From JBGSUZ01 sp043770095 (GTDB lineage Bacteria > Bacillota > Clostridia > Peptostreptococcales > Acidaminobacteraceae), in the NCBI GenBank assembly GCA_043770095.1, contig JAYVIR010000081.1, positions 124,001-188,000 on the forward strand: a stretch of DNA of 64,000 nucleotides. Direction: 5' to 3'. This document shows, piece after piece, positions 42,811-50,915 of this stretch (positions within the stretch are counted from its first letter, which is position 1; each line of letters opens with the position of its first letter). A program made the translations under genes and the position numbers. Below the pieces are notes generated by a model that was given only the letters and a program-made list of their open reading frames with translations, was not told the DNA's origin and did no database searches.

Positions 42811-43110
42811 TTAACATCTTGAACCGTATTTTAAAGGTCTTACGACAAATCCTTTGTTAAAAAAGTTTTTTGCAAAATCAATGTTGAAACCTTCGAACTT
42901 TTCTATATAAGAACGGTCCACTAAAATCTTCGTATCTAAAAAATCTTCGCTGTAATCATCATCTTGCTGCTCATCCAAAGCAACATTAAAAAGTGGACCC
43001 CCTCAGGAATAGCTTCTTATATAAATTCTAAAATAGCGATTAGGGTCTTTCTTTGTTTCAAGCACATTTTTAAACTCTATGGTCGCAGCTTCTGTTAAAT
43101 TAAATTTCAT
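42811..43110 (-). CDS. HesB/IscA-like protein, probable selenoprotein (in-frame UGA)
   Basis: The gene starts with ATG at 43110 after AAGGAG and runs to TAA at 42811-42813, with one in-frame TGA at 43005-43003 (codon 36). The context is 'RIYIRSYS-UGA-GGPLFNVALD'; HesB-like clostridial proteins have Cys-x-Gly-Pro in exactly this place, so UGA most likely encodes selenocysteine. Similarity continues after the UGA ('KILVDRSYIEKFEGFNIDF', 'VVRPLKYGSRC'), which argues against a dead gene. The predicted product is 99 residues including Sec. IscA/HesB relatives bind Fe-S clusters or metals; the role of the Sec form is not established. A hairpin follows the UGA. The promoter carries a CsoR/CstR-type operator. 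Confidence 0.8.
42965..42985 (-). promoter_or_regulatory. candidate bacterial SECIS hairpin
   Basis: In the mRNA, starting 18 nucleotides after the UGA, UGUUGCU pairs with AGCAGCA around the loop UUGGAUG. The loop contains a GG 26 nucleotides beyond the UGA. A short stem with a guanine near the start of the loop at this distance is what bacterial SECIS elements show. It is within the coding sequence, as expected for bacteria. Confidence 0.6.
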
Positions 43111-43127
43111 AATAGTTCTCCTTTCAA

Positions 43128-43189
43128 CCCCCACCCATAGGGGGTATCTCTTATACCTTTATCTTAGTCCATGTTTTCTTTAAAGTCAA
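43128..43189 (-). promoter_or_regulatory. promoter and CsoR/CstR-type operator of the HesB-like gene
   Basis: On the minus strand TTGACT (43189-43184), 17 bases, TAAGAT (43166-43161) is a strong promoter. Thirteen bases further is GATACCCCCTATGGGTGGGG (43148-43129), almost the same as the operator in front of the CoA-disulfide reductase operon, and again at the expected transcription start. Confidence 0.72.
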
Positions 43190-43214
43190 CACCATTTTTT
43201 TAATTTTAAGAATT

Positions 43215-43337
43215 TTATGCACACTATCCACAGCTTATCCACAACTTTATTGTGATTACTCACAGATTATCCCTGCTTATTCGTGTATAATCAGTATTAG
43301 CAACCTTATTCTTAACTTTTTTCTCAAGTTATGCACA
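43215..43337 (+). promoter_or_regulatory. cluster of DnaA boxes
   Basis: TTATGCACA (43215-43223), CTATCCACA (43224-43232), TTATCCACA (43235-43243) and TTATGCACA (43329-43337) match the DnaA box TTATNCACA, one with a single mismatch. All are on the same strand, and the first three are tightly spaced. The region lies just upstream of recU. It may be a DnaA-controlled promoter or a DnaA-titrating cluster. Confidence 0.65.
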
Positions 43338-43383
43338 GCATCGTTCACTTTCACACAGCTTACCAAATAGGAGAAACCAATTT

Positions 43384-43935
43384 ATGACCGTCTGGAAATC
43401 TCGAGGCTTAAGAGGCGATGTTCTTGAAGAACTCATTCTTATGACCAATGAATACTATAGAAACAAACGCCTCGGAAGAGTTGACAAAATCAGCGTCCCT
43501 ATTAAAGTCATTGAAATTGATGGAAAGGGCATGATTACGAAAGCCTTTTTCGAAAAAAAATCCACCGTGGACTTTCAAGGCATCATTCAAGGCGTGGGCG
43601 TTGCCTTCGATGCCAAAGAAACCGCGCTCAAAAGCTTGCCCCTTCAGAACGTCCACGAACATCAAATTGAGTTTATGAGAGACATCAACGAGCAAGGCGG
43701 CTTGGCCTTTCTGATCGTCCATTTTAAATTTTGCGACGAATACTTCCTCATTCCCTATGAATGGCTCGCCAAATACGTCAAGGACGAAAAACGCCGCTCC
43801 ATTCCGTATAAAGAAATGCCGCGGCAGTTTGAAATTGCAATGCCCGTGAACGGCATCCTAAATTATTTGCCCGCCCTAAACGCCTATGTCAGCGCAAAAG
43901 CGCTTTGGCGAGAAAGTGGCGATATCGGTCTGTAA
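43384..43935 (+). CDS. recU: Holliday junction resolvase RecU
   Basis: The 183-residue protein matches RecU: 'RGDVLEELILMTNEYY', 'STVDFQGIIQGVGVAFDAKET' (the Asp and Glu-x-Lys of the nuclease site), 'FPLQNVHEHQIEFM'-type block 'LPLQNVHEHQIEFMRDI', 'EQGGLAFLIVHF' and 'EYFLIPYEWL'. RecU cleaves Holliday junctions in Firmicutes, in place of RuvC. An AGGAG lies about eleven bases before the ATG. A group of DnaA boxes lies in its upstream region. In many Firmicutes recU is next to a penicillin-binding protein gene; here it is alone. Confidence 0.88.
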   Translation: MTVWKSRGLRGDVLEELILMTNEYYRNKRLGRVDKISVPIKVIEIDGKGMITKAFFEKKSTVDFQGIIQGVGVAFDAKETALKSLPLQNVHEHQIEFMRDINEQGGLAFLIVHFKFCDEYFLIPYEWLAKYVKDEKRRSIPYKEMPRQFEIAMPVNGILNYLPALNAYVSAKALWRESGDIGL

Positions 43936-43970
43936 AAGAAAACGCCCTCCTATAGGAGGGCGTTTTCTTT
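43935..43970. terminator. bidirectional terminator
   Basis: A perfect palindrome centred on CCTATAGG with arms AAAGAAAACGCCCTCC, A-rich on the left and T-rich on the right, ends recU (+) and rsmA (-). Confidence 0.92.
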
Positions 43971-44831
43971 CTAGGCATTATTGATATAATTCGCAAGGGT
44001 CGCAAATTCTTGAATATTGAGCGTTTCGCCTCTACGGCTCGGATCAATGTCGCAAGCTCTTAAAAACTCAGCCGTCTGATCCTTTGATTGACCAAATCCG
44101 CCCGCATTGAGCGCATTGTGAAGGGTTTTTCTTCTTTGTCCAAAAGCCGCTTTAACCACTTTGAAGAACAACGTCGGGTTTTCAAGCTCAACTGGCGCCT
44201 TTTCCCTGATGGTCATGCGAATCACGATCGAATCTACATTTGGCGCTGGCATAAATACCGTTCTTGGCACCTTTGCGATGATTCTTGGCTCGCTATAATA
44301 TTGAGTGGCTACCGATAAGGCACCATATGCTTTTGTAGACGGCACTGCGGAGATGCGCTCAGCCACTTCTTTTTGAATCATCACAACAATGTCACTTACC
44401 GGAATTTGTTCCTCAAGGAACATCATAATAATCGGCGTTGTAATGTTGTAAGGCAAATTCGCTACCACTTTTGGCTTTCTGCCTTCAAATTTTTCAGCAA
44501 TGAGGGCTTTTAAATCCACTTTTAGGACGTCACCGTGAATCACTTCTACGTTGTCACATTCTTCAAGGGTTTCTTTTAAGACGGGAATCAAAGCACGGTC
44601 AATTTCAATGGCAACCACTTTGCGCGCACGCTGAGCCATTGCCATGGTAAGAACGCCAATGCCAGGGCCAATTTCGAGAACGTCGTCATCTGGTCCAATG
44701 TCTGCGCCGTCGCAAATACGGTCAATGATTTGTTCATCAATTAAAAAGTTTTGTCCTAAGCTTTTTGAAAATCTAAAGTTATACTTGTCCATAATGTATT
44801 TAATGGTCGATGGTGAAGTCAGTTTTAACAT
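43971..44831 (-). CDS. rsmA: 16S rRNA dimethyladenosine transferase
   Basis: The 286-residue protein has the KsgA/RsmA signature 'FRFSKSLGQNFLIDEQII', SAM-binding 'VLEIGPGIGVLTMAMA' and catalytic 'VANLPYNITTPIIM'. It dimethylates two adjacent adenines near the 3' end of 16S rRNA during small-subunit assembly. It follows rnmV on the same strand by 16 bases, the standard Firmicutes pair. Confidence 0.95.
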   Translation of the reverse strand: MLKLTSPSTIKYIMDKYNFRFSKSLGQNFLIDEQIIDRICDGADIGPDDDVLEIGPGIGVLTMAMAQRARKVVAIEIDRALIPVLKETLEECDNVEVIHGDVLKVDLKALIAEKFEGRKPKVVANLPYNITTPIIMMFLEEQIPVSDIVVMIQKEVAERISAVPSTKAYGALSVATQYYSEPRIIAKVPRTVFMPAPNVDSIVIRMTIREKAPVELENPTLFFKVVKAAFGQRRKTLHNALNAGGFGQSKDQTAEFLRACDIDPSRRGETLNIQEFATLANYINNA

Positions 44832-44847
44832 AATTTCCTACTCTCTT

Positions 44848-45399
44848 CTATTGTAATGATAGGTTGACGGCTTCCATCGCTGTTTCAAACTCTTCACGAG
44901 AAATCCCATAGCGATTGAGCCTAATTAAAAATTGCTTTGCATTGCCGTAGCCAATGCCTAATATTTTTCCGAGTTCATCCCTTCGAACCGCTGCTGATGG
45001 GTTTCCCTCTAAATCGTTTCGAATCAGATCCAGTTTGATAAAAAGATCCGGCGAGGCGTCACATACCGTCTTCACTTTTTTTAAAGCTTCACAAATACTC
45101 TGAGGATTTGCATTTTCAATCCCGACATCGCCCGCTTTAGTAGCCTGATCCCTTGGCAGAAAACAATGCTTTGCCTCTGGAAATCGTTTGGTAAGCTTTT
45201 CTCTAATGCGTTCGCCCGCAAAATCAGGGTCGGTCAAAATAATAATGCCCACGCGTTTGTAAGCCTCTTCAATTCTAGCATAGATTCGTTCATTAAGGCC
45301 AAATCCACTTGTAGAAATTAACTCTGCGTCCACCGCTTTTTTCACGGCCGCAATGTCGTCTCGCCCTTCTACCACAATGACTTCTTTTATTTTTTCCAT
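44848..45399 (-). CDS. rnmV: ribonuclease M5
   Basis: The 183-residue protein has an N-terminal Toprim domain: 'EVIVVEGRDDIAAVKKA' with the catalytic Glu, and 'ILTDPDFAGERIREKL' with the Asp-x-Asp. The C-terminal family domain has 'LGIGYGNAKQFLIRLNRYGI'. RNase M5 matures 5S rRNA. It sits between the G5/3D-domain gene and rsmA as in Bacillus. Confidence 0.94.
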   Translation of the reverse strand: MEKIKEVIVVEGRDDIAAVKKAVDAELISTSGFGLNERIYARIEEAYKRVGIIILTDPDFAGERIREKLTKRFPEAKHCFLPRDQATKAGDVGIENANPQSICEALKKVKTVCDASPDLFIKLDLIRNDLEGNPSAAVRRDELGKILGIGYGNAKQFLIRLNRYGISREEFETAMEAVNLSLQ

Positions 45400-45412
45400 T
45401 TTAGCTCCATTT

Positions 45413-46549
45413 CTAATCTAATATATAGACAATCACCCGGCGCCGTCCAAATTCGATGCACTCCTGATAGGTATTATAAAATAAGTCCACGCGGTATCCC
45501 TTAATGGCAGACCCTTTGTCCTCAGCAGTTGCAAAGCCATAGCTACCAGTGCCGTCTTCATTTTCGATGTATAGCTTTGTGCCGAGCGGAATCACGCTTG
45601 GGTCTACCGCTACCGTCCCGACTTTTGCCTGAGTTCCTGAAGCCGTAATCCCATAAGCCGGCATACCAGGCAATTTCCCTGTGCTTGCATAAGAAAGGTC
45701 GTAGGCCGTTGCAATCATTACATACGAATTTTTATAAGCGAAATTTTTGCTGCGCGTCGTCAGCACACGACCGGTAGATGCCGTCTGACTTGTCTTAACG
45801 CTCTGACTTGCCTTCACCGCTTGACTTGTCTTAGACGCTTGACCCAGACCTGCGCTTGTAGAAGCGAGCATGCTTGCCGTCGGTTTTTTATAAGCAGGGC
45901 CGACGTACATAATCTGATTGACAGGCAAAGACACCACTTCCGTCTTTACCAGCACGCGCGAGAGTTCCTCCCCGCCAATTCTTGTAATTTCGTAAAAGGC
46001 CCTCTTAATGCCCATTTCGCCAAATTGTTCAATCCGCCGTTCGCCTGGATCTAAATCTTTGTCCTTAACTGTGCTATTTTTAAAAGGAATCTCTTGGTCA
46101 ACCGTGACCATCGTCTTTTCTTCTTTGCTCACTTCAAGAATTTCTCCCGACTTAATGACCCGATCGAGCGATACATTGAGTTTATCCTTACCGCCAAGTA
46201 TCACACCTGCCCGCCTTAGAATTTCTTTAGCCGTCAAGTTGCGTTGATAAACCTCGACTTCAGAATCGCCTATACGAACTAAAATCGGCTTAAATCGCTT
46301 AATGACAACACGAAGTCCCTCGCTGAGGCGCGTCTCTTCAGAAGGATAAACTTCGTCAAGCGGCTTTAAAGCAAGGGCCTGTTCTCTAATCACACCTTTG
46401 ATATTTTTGGATAAAGTTGTAATATTTTCCTGTCTGTCGCCATCCACTAAAACCACTTCTGTAAAAAGCAGTTGAATAATTGAGATTCCGCCAATCAATA
46501 AAGATACCATCAGTGTCAAAATGATGATGAGTGGATGTTTCGGCTTCAT
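45413..46549 (-). CDS. YabE-like protein with G5 and 3D domains
   Basis: The 378-residue protein has an N-terminal membrane anchor (about 8-30), DUF348 ubiquitin-like repeats ('EVYQRNLTAKEILRRAGV'), a G5 domain around 150-225 ('IPFKNSTVKDKDLDPGERR'), a Ser/Thr/Gln-rich linker with several K-x-S-Q repeats, and a C-terminal 3D domain. The 3D domain carries the aspartates in 'VGTVAVDPSVIPLGTKLYIE' and 'TAEDKGSAIKGYRVDLFY'. Such proteins are resuscitation-promoting-factor-like peptidoglycan hydrolases (lytic transglycosylase type). Its position between tatD and rnmV matches yabE. Confidence 0.9.
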   Translation of the reverse strand: MKPKHPLIIILTLMVSLLIGGISIIQLLFTEVVLVDGDRQENITTLSKNIKGVIREQALALKPLDEVYPSEETRLSEGLRVVIKRFKPILVRIGDSEVEVYQRNLTAKEILRRAGVILGGKDKLNVSLDRVIKSGEILEVSKEEKTMVTVDQEIPFKNSTVKDKDLDPGERRIEQFGEMGIKRAFYEITRIGGEELSRVLVKTEVVSLPVNQIMYVGPAYKKPTASMLASTSAGLGQASKTSQAVKASQSVKTSQTASTGRVLTTRSKNFAYKNSYVMIATAYDLSYASTGKLPGMPAYGITASGTQAKVGTVAVDPSVIPLGTKLYIENEDGTGSYGFATAEDKGSAIKGYRVDLFYNTYQECIEFGRRRVIVYILD

Positions 46550-46615
46550 TTGATTCCCCCAAAAACGACATTTTTACTTCAGTATATCTTATAGCATACC
46601 ATGTCTGCATTTAAT

Positions 46616-47383
46616 TTACTTTATTTTAAAATATTCTTTGGCATTTTTTGTAGTCGCCTCAGCGGCCTCGGTAATATCTATACCCTTTATCTGAGCAATC
46701 TTCTCACAAATATATTTCACATACAACGATTCATTTCTCTTTCCCCGAAAAGGTTCCGGGGTCAAGTACGGTGAATCGGTTTCGATCATCAGACGCTCTA
46801 ACGGGACAGCTTCAACCACTTCAATCAACTTCCTAGAATTTTTGAAAGTCACTGGTCCTGCAATGCTGATATAGCCGCCCAACTTCACATATTGTTTGGC
46901 AAGCTCTGCACTTCCCGAATAGCAATGCATCAAAACGCCCGTTTCAAAAACTTGTTCTTTTCTAAGCGTGTCAAACGTCTCTTGATTGGCCTCCCTGTCA
47001 TGAACGATGACAGGCAATTTTAGACGCCTTGCCAAGCGAAGTTGCTCGACAAACCAGTGGCGCTGTGTGTCTCTTGGTGAAAAATCATAATGAAAATCAA
47101 GTCCGATCTCCCCAATGGCCTGTACTTTAGGCTTCTTCGTCAAAGCCTCGATCATCATCAGCAAACTATCATCAAGCGATGCGGCGTCGTGCGGGTGAAT
47201 GCCCACCGCCGCATAGACCATCTCATATTCTTGTGCGAGATTTACAGCCCTTACCGAACTTTCAAAGTCAGCACCCGGATTCATAATGTAGTCAATGCCA
47301 TTTTCTTTTGCGCGGGACAAGACCAAATCCCTGTCCCGATCAAATTTTTCTCCATCTATATGGGCATGAGAATCAAAAAACAT
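46616..47383 (-). CDS. tatD: TatD-family metal-dependent hydrolase/DNase
   Basis: The 255-residue TIM-barrel enzyme begins 'MFFDSHAHIDGEKFDRD' (metal His-x-His) and has 'AIGEIGLDFHYDFSP', 'LPVIVHDREANQ', 'GVLMHCYSGS' and 'METDSPYLTPEPFRGK'-like 'MIETDSPYLTPEPFRGKRN', all metal ligands of the TatD family. It probably acts as a 3'-5' DNase or in D-aminoacyl/nucleic-acid quality control. It follows metG by nine bases. Confidence 0.93.
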   Translation of the reverse strand: MFFDSHAHIDGEKFDRDRDLVLSRAKENGIDYIMNPGADFESSVRAVNLAQEYEMVYAAVGIHPHDAASLDDSLLMMIEALTKKPKVQAIGEIGLDFHYDFSPRDTQRHWFVEQLRLARRLKLPVIVHDREANQETFDTLRKEQVFETGVLMHCYSGSAELAKQYVKLGGYISIAGPVTFKNSRKLIEVVEAVPLERLMIETDSPYLTPEPFRGKRNESLYVKYICEKIAQIKGIDITEAAEATTKNAKEYFKIK

Positions 47384-47392
47384 GGGTTCCTC

Positions 47393-49396
47393 CTAGGATA
47401 CGCGAATCCCTGAAGCGGTATCGACCGAAACGAGTTCCAACTTATCGCCATCTACTGCGGCTAAAATCATGCCGTTTGAATCCACACCACGAAGTTTTAC
47501 TGGCTTGAGGTTTGCTACCAAAATAACCTTTCTTCCAATTAAAGTGGCAAGTTCAAAGTGTTTTGCAATTCCCGAAACCACCTGTCTTGTTTCCTCGCCA
47601 ACCTGAAGCTGGAGAACCAATAATTTATCGGCATTCGGATGCGCTTCCACGCTGAGAATCTCTGCCACGCGAAGGTCTACTTTAAAGAAGTCTTCAATCG
47701 TAATTTCGCCAGGCGCTTCTTCTTCTTTCTTTTTATCTTTTTTTGCATTCTTCTTATCTTCGGATTTTGCTATTTCCTTTGAACCTTCTAAAGTTGCTTC
47801 AGAAGGCGTTTCGTCTTTCTTAACACCGCTAAGTCCTGCTAAAGCTTCTAGTTCCTTTGCCACATCGATTCTTGGGAACAAAGATTCTCCCTTTTTCACG
47901 ACAGTGCCTTCAGGAAGCACGCCAAACGTATCCGCGGTCTCCCAACTTGTAAGGTGGCCTTCTTCAATGCCGAGCTGTGCCCAAATGCCTCTCGCCGTGT
48001 GAACCATAAACGGTTGAATCAGCACAGAAATCAGACGAATCGACTCCGACAAATTATAAAGCACTGCATCCAGTACAGGGGTATTCGCTTCATCTTTCGC
48101 AAGAACCCAAGGACATGTTTCGTCAATATATTTATTGCTTCTTCGAATCAGTTTCCAAATTTCCTCCAACGCATTAGAGAAATCAAGCTTTTCCATTCTT
48201 TCTTCCATTTTAGCTTTGACACTTTCAGCCACTTCTATAAGAGAGGCATCAAACTGCGTGCTTGCAGCTGATTTTCTCACAACGCCCTGATTGTACTTTT
48301 CAACCATTGCCACGCTTCGGCTGACTAAGTTGCCCAAGTCATTTGCCAAATCCGAATTTAATCGATTCAGAAGCACTTCATTCGTGAATAAGCCGTCTTG
48401 TCCAAACGCATATTCTCTGAGTAAGAAGTATTTAAGCGCATCTACCCCATATCTGCCGATGAGAACGTAAGGATCTACCACGTTTCCAACAGATTTACTC
48501 ATTTTGCCGCCTTCAAGAAGAATCCAGCCATGACCGAAAACTTTCTTTGGCACAGGAATATCGAGTGCCATGAGAAGCGCAGGCCAGATGATGCTGTGGA
48601 AACGGACAATTTCTTTGCCGACAAGCTGTACATTGGCAGGCCAGAATTTTTCAAAGTCGATGTCTGTCTTTTCCGGGTAGCCAAGCGCTGTGATATAGTT
48701 GCTTAGCGCATCAATCCAAACGTAGATGACATGCTTGGTGTCAAACGGCACTGGAATGCCCCAGCTAAATGACGTTCTTGAAACGCATAAGTCATCAAGA
48801 CCCGGTTTGATAAAGTTATTGACCATTTCATTGATTCTAGATTTAGGCTCTAAGAATGCATCTTCCGCTTCGAAAAGTTCTAAGAGGCGGTCTTGGTATT
48901 TAGAGAGTTTAAAGAAGTAAGCTTCCTCTTTCGTCATTTGAACGTCTCTGCCACAGTCAGGGCACTTGCCTTCAGTGAGCTGTGTCTCAGTCCAGAAAGA
49001 TTCGCAAGGGGTACAATACCAGCCTTCATATGAACCCAGATAAATGTCGCCCTGATCATAAAGTTTTTGGAAAATCATTTGCACTCTGCGCTTATGGTCT
49101 TCATCCGTCGTGCGAATAAAGATGTCATAAGAAATCTCCATTGCGCTCCAAAGCTCTTTAATTTCAGCAATCATGCCATCCAAATAGACCTTTGGCTCAA
49201 GACCGGCAGCGTTGGCAACCGTTTCAATTTTTTGACCATGCTCATCTGTTCCTGTCAAAAAAGTGACATTATAACCTTGAGCGCGTTTAAATCTTGCAAG
49301 TGCATCCGCAGCTACAGTTGTATAAGTATGTCCAATGTGCAGCTTTGAACTTGGATAATAAATCGGGGTTGTTACATAAAAATTCTTTTCACACAT
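47393..49396 (-). CDS. metG: methionyl-tRNA synthetase
   Basis: The protein (about 667 residues) has the class I HIGH motif in 'SKLHIGHTYTTVAADALAR', the KMSKS loop 'GGKMSKSVGN', a zinc knuckle 'CTPCESFW...CPDC', an anticodon-binding helical domain, a charged Lys/Glu-rich linker, and a C-terminal tRNA-binding domain ('FFKVDLRVAEILSVEAHPNA'). The start at 49396 follows AAAGGAGAG; a longer frame upstream lies in the leader. Expression is controlled by the T-box leader upstream. It is the first gene of the run metG, tatD, yabE-like, rnmV, rsmA. Confidence 0.96.
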   Translation of the reverse strand: MCEKNFYVTTPIYYPSSKLHIGHTYTTVAADALARFKRAQGYNVTFLTGTDEHGQKIETVANAAGLEPKVYLDGMIAEIKELWSAMEISYDIFIRTTDEDHKRRVQMIFQKLYDQGDIYLGSYEGWYCTPCESFWTETQLTEGKCPDCGRDVQMTKEEAYFFKLSKYQDRLLELFEAEDAFLEPKSRINEMVNNFIKPGLDDLCVSRTSFSWGIPVPFDTKHVIYVWIDALSNYITALGYPEKTDIDFEKFWPANVQLVGKEIVRFHSIIWPALLMALDIPVPKKVFGHGWILLEGGKMSKSVGNVVDPYVLIGRYGVDALKYFLLREYAFGQDGLFTNEVLLNRLNSDLANDLGNLVSRSVAMVEKYNQGVVRKSAASTQFDASLIEVAESVKAKMEERMEKLDFSNALEEIWKLIRRSNKYIDETCPWVLAKDEANTPVLDAVLYNLSESIRLISVLIQPFMVHTARGIWAQLGIEEGHLTSWETADTFGVLPEGTVVKKGESLFPRIDVAKELEALAGLSGVKKDETPSEATLEGSKEIAKSEDKKNAKKDKKKEEEAPGEITIEDFFKVDLRVAEILSVEAHPNADKLLVLQLQVGEETRQVVSGIAKHFELATLIGRKVILVANLKPVKLRGVDSNGMILAAVDGDKLELVSVDTASGIRVS

Positions 49397-49722
49397 ACTA
49401 ATCTCTCCTTTTTTTACATAAAAAAACCTTCTATCACATAAGCTGACGAACAGCTCAGGGACGAAGGTTATTATTCGCGGTACCACCCTAATTCACGCAA
49501 CTCTCACGAGACTGCGACTTTGAATGATCTCCCTAAAAATAAATAGGTCAATCACTGTGAGATAACGATCACACCGTCAATGTCTAAGGTCTAAAAAGAC
49601 GTTCAACATGAAGCTCAGGGACCATGTTCAGTAATTTATAACGCATCGGCTTTCACCTCTCCCGACTCTCTTTAGCGCCTTTACCCACTTACTCTTCCCG
49701 TCAATGCCTACTAAATGAAATT
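49397..49722 (-). ncRNA. T-box leader of metG
   Basis: The leader contains the T-box AGGGTGGTACCGCG (49489-49476) that binds the uncharged tRNA acceptor end and a following terminator stem (AACCTTC paired with GAAGGTT then seven T, 49470-49427). The upstream stem I has the AGAGAG and GGTGAAAGC motifs. ATG at 49625-49623, in the context GAACATGG, fits as a methionine specifier codon. Low charged tRNA-Met should allow readthrough into metG. Confidence 0.9.
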
Positions 49723-49728
49723 ACCAGA

Positions 49729-49757
49729 ATTTTATCACTTGTTTTTTGCCTTGTCAA
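49729..49757 (-). promoter_or_regulatory. sigma-A promoter of metG leader
   Basis: On the minus strand TTGACA (49757-49752) and TAAAAT (49734-49729) are separated by 17 bases, directly upstream of the T-box leader. Confidence 0.75.
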
Positions 49758-49845
49758 CTCTGCACTTCCTTATTGCATTTACTTTGCGACTATGATAAAA
49801 CATATGAGGACACAACGTATGTGCCTAAAGGAGTCCTGATAGTCT

Positions 49846-50253
49846 ATGAAAAAATTAGAAAATGTATTGGTAAATTTATCACAATCGCAATTAGAAGATT
49901 TCTCTATCGAAATGAGCGACCAACGCATTCGATTTAAAACCGCACACTACAATGACGCAAATATAGATGAACTGGTTTTTGACGGCGTTAAAGCTTTTTT
50001 CTATGCAGATCCAAATGAAAATGTACAATTGAGCAAACAATTACCGATGGAATTGTCATCCATTGTCTTTTGCGACAAAGGATTTGGAGAATTTGCCATC
50101 ATCGCATCTTTAGAAGATCATAAGCAAGGCAATTCGGCCATCGAAATCTCTATTCCCAATTTCAATCTTTGTTTTGGAGAAGCTTCTTTCTTTATAGAAG
50201 CAAACAGCATCACCATCAACGAAAATCGATTTTCGCTTAAGGTTCAACATTAA
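49846..50253 (+). CDS. hypothetical protein
   Basis: The 135-residue soluble protein has no signal peptide or membrane segment and no motif I recognise. It is acidic, with alternating hydrophobic residues suggesting beta structure, for example 'ELVFDGVKAFFYADP' and 'SAIEISIPNFNLCFGEASFF'. AAAGGAG is 12 bases before the ATG, a long spacing. TTGCAT and TAAAAC with 17 bases between them (49773-49801) may be its promoter. It is followed by a membrane protein gene on the same strand. Confidence 0.7.
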   Translation: MKKLENVLVNLSQSQLEDFSIEMSDQRIRFKTAHYNDANIDELVFDGVKAFFYADPNENVQLSKQLPMELSSIVFCDKGFGEFAIIASLEDHKQGNSAIEISIPNFNLCFGEASFFIEANSITINENRFSLKVQH

Positions 50254-50345
50254 TTTTATAGGATGGTCTTTTAAAAGAGGATTTTTGCTTTATGTGTAGA
50301 ATGTCTAATAGAAAGTATCCAAAAATACGCTGAAGGTGGTGTCAT

Positions 50346-50747
50346 ATGAATTTACAAATCGTATTTACCCTTAAGGACTTAGGCATGCTTGTTCTCTGGG
50401 GACTGATCGTTGTCGTACTCGTCTATATTTTGTTAATTCTCATTCGTTTCTATCGTTCTTTCAAAGAGATTATGGCTATTATCGATGAGAATCGTCAGAA
50501 TATCAACCAAGTGCTAGACGAAGCACCCGGAATCACAAAAAATGTAAATCAAATTTCAGGAGAAGTTTCTCATTTTATGGAAGCTTTCCACGGCACTGTT
50601 GACAATGTCGCAGAAACTTCTGAGTCGGTCACCGGTTCTTTTAAAGACAACAACGAAATGGTCTCACAAATTTCTGCCATTTTTAAAATTTTAACGACCA
50701 TAAAAGATGGTTTCGATCGACTTTTTCATAAAAACGACGATATTTAA
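50346..50747 (+). CDS. membrane protein with coiled-coil tail (DUF948-like)
   Basis: The 133-residue protein has one membrane helix at about 12-34 ('LVLWGLIVVVLVYILLILI') and a long cytoplasmic or extracellular helical tail with heptads ('IIDENRQNINQVLDEAPGI', 'VDNVAETSESVTGSFKDN'). This layout resembles DUF948 proteins of Firmicutes, whose function is not known. A rho-independent terminator follows. Confidence 0.75.
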   Translation: MNLQIVFTLKDLGMLVLWGLIVVVLVYILLILIRFYRSFKEIMAIIDENRQNINQVLDEAPGITKNVNQISGEVSHFMEAFHGTVDNVAETSESVTGSFKDNNEMVSQISAIFKILTTIKDGFDRLFHKNDDI

Positions 50748-50762
50748 TTCCAAATAACTGTT

Positions 50763-50800
50763 AGCCAATTTACATTTACTCATGTTAATTGGCTTTTTTT
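50763..50800 (+). terminator. rho-independent terminator
   Basis: AGCCAATTTACAT pairs with ATGTTAATTGGCT-like sequence around a short loop and is followed by seven T, after the coiled-coil membrane protein gene. Confidence 0.8.
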
Positions 50801-50915
50801 AGAAAAAACAATGACCATTTGTGATTAATTTTGGTATTAAAGGGTAATAAATAAATATATATCGATGATTCTGTAAAAAAAAAAAGAAATTTTCCAAAAA
50901 AACCAGTAAAAATGG

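Noticed and set aside
43003..43005. TGA in the HesB-like frame as a plain nonsense mutation (pseudogene)
   Set aside because: The codon sits exactly at the conserved Cys position, the reading frame and similarity continue to a normal stop, the promoter and ribosome binding site are strong, and a hairpin follows at SECIS distance.
43215..43337. Chromosomal replication origin
   Set aside because: Only four boxes, no AT-rich unwinding element clearly placed and no dnaA or dnaN beside it in the window; a DnaA-box cluster is the safer call.
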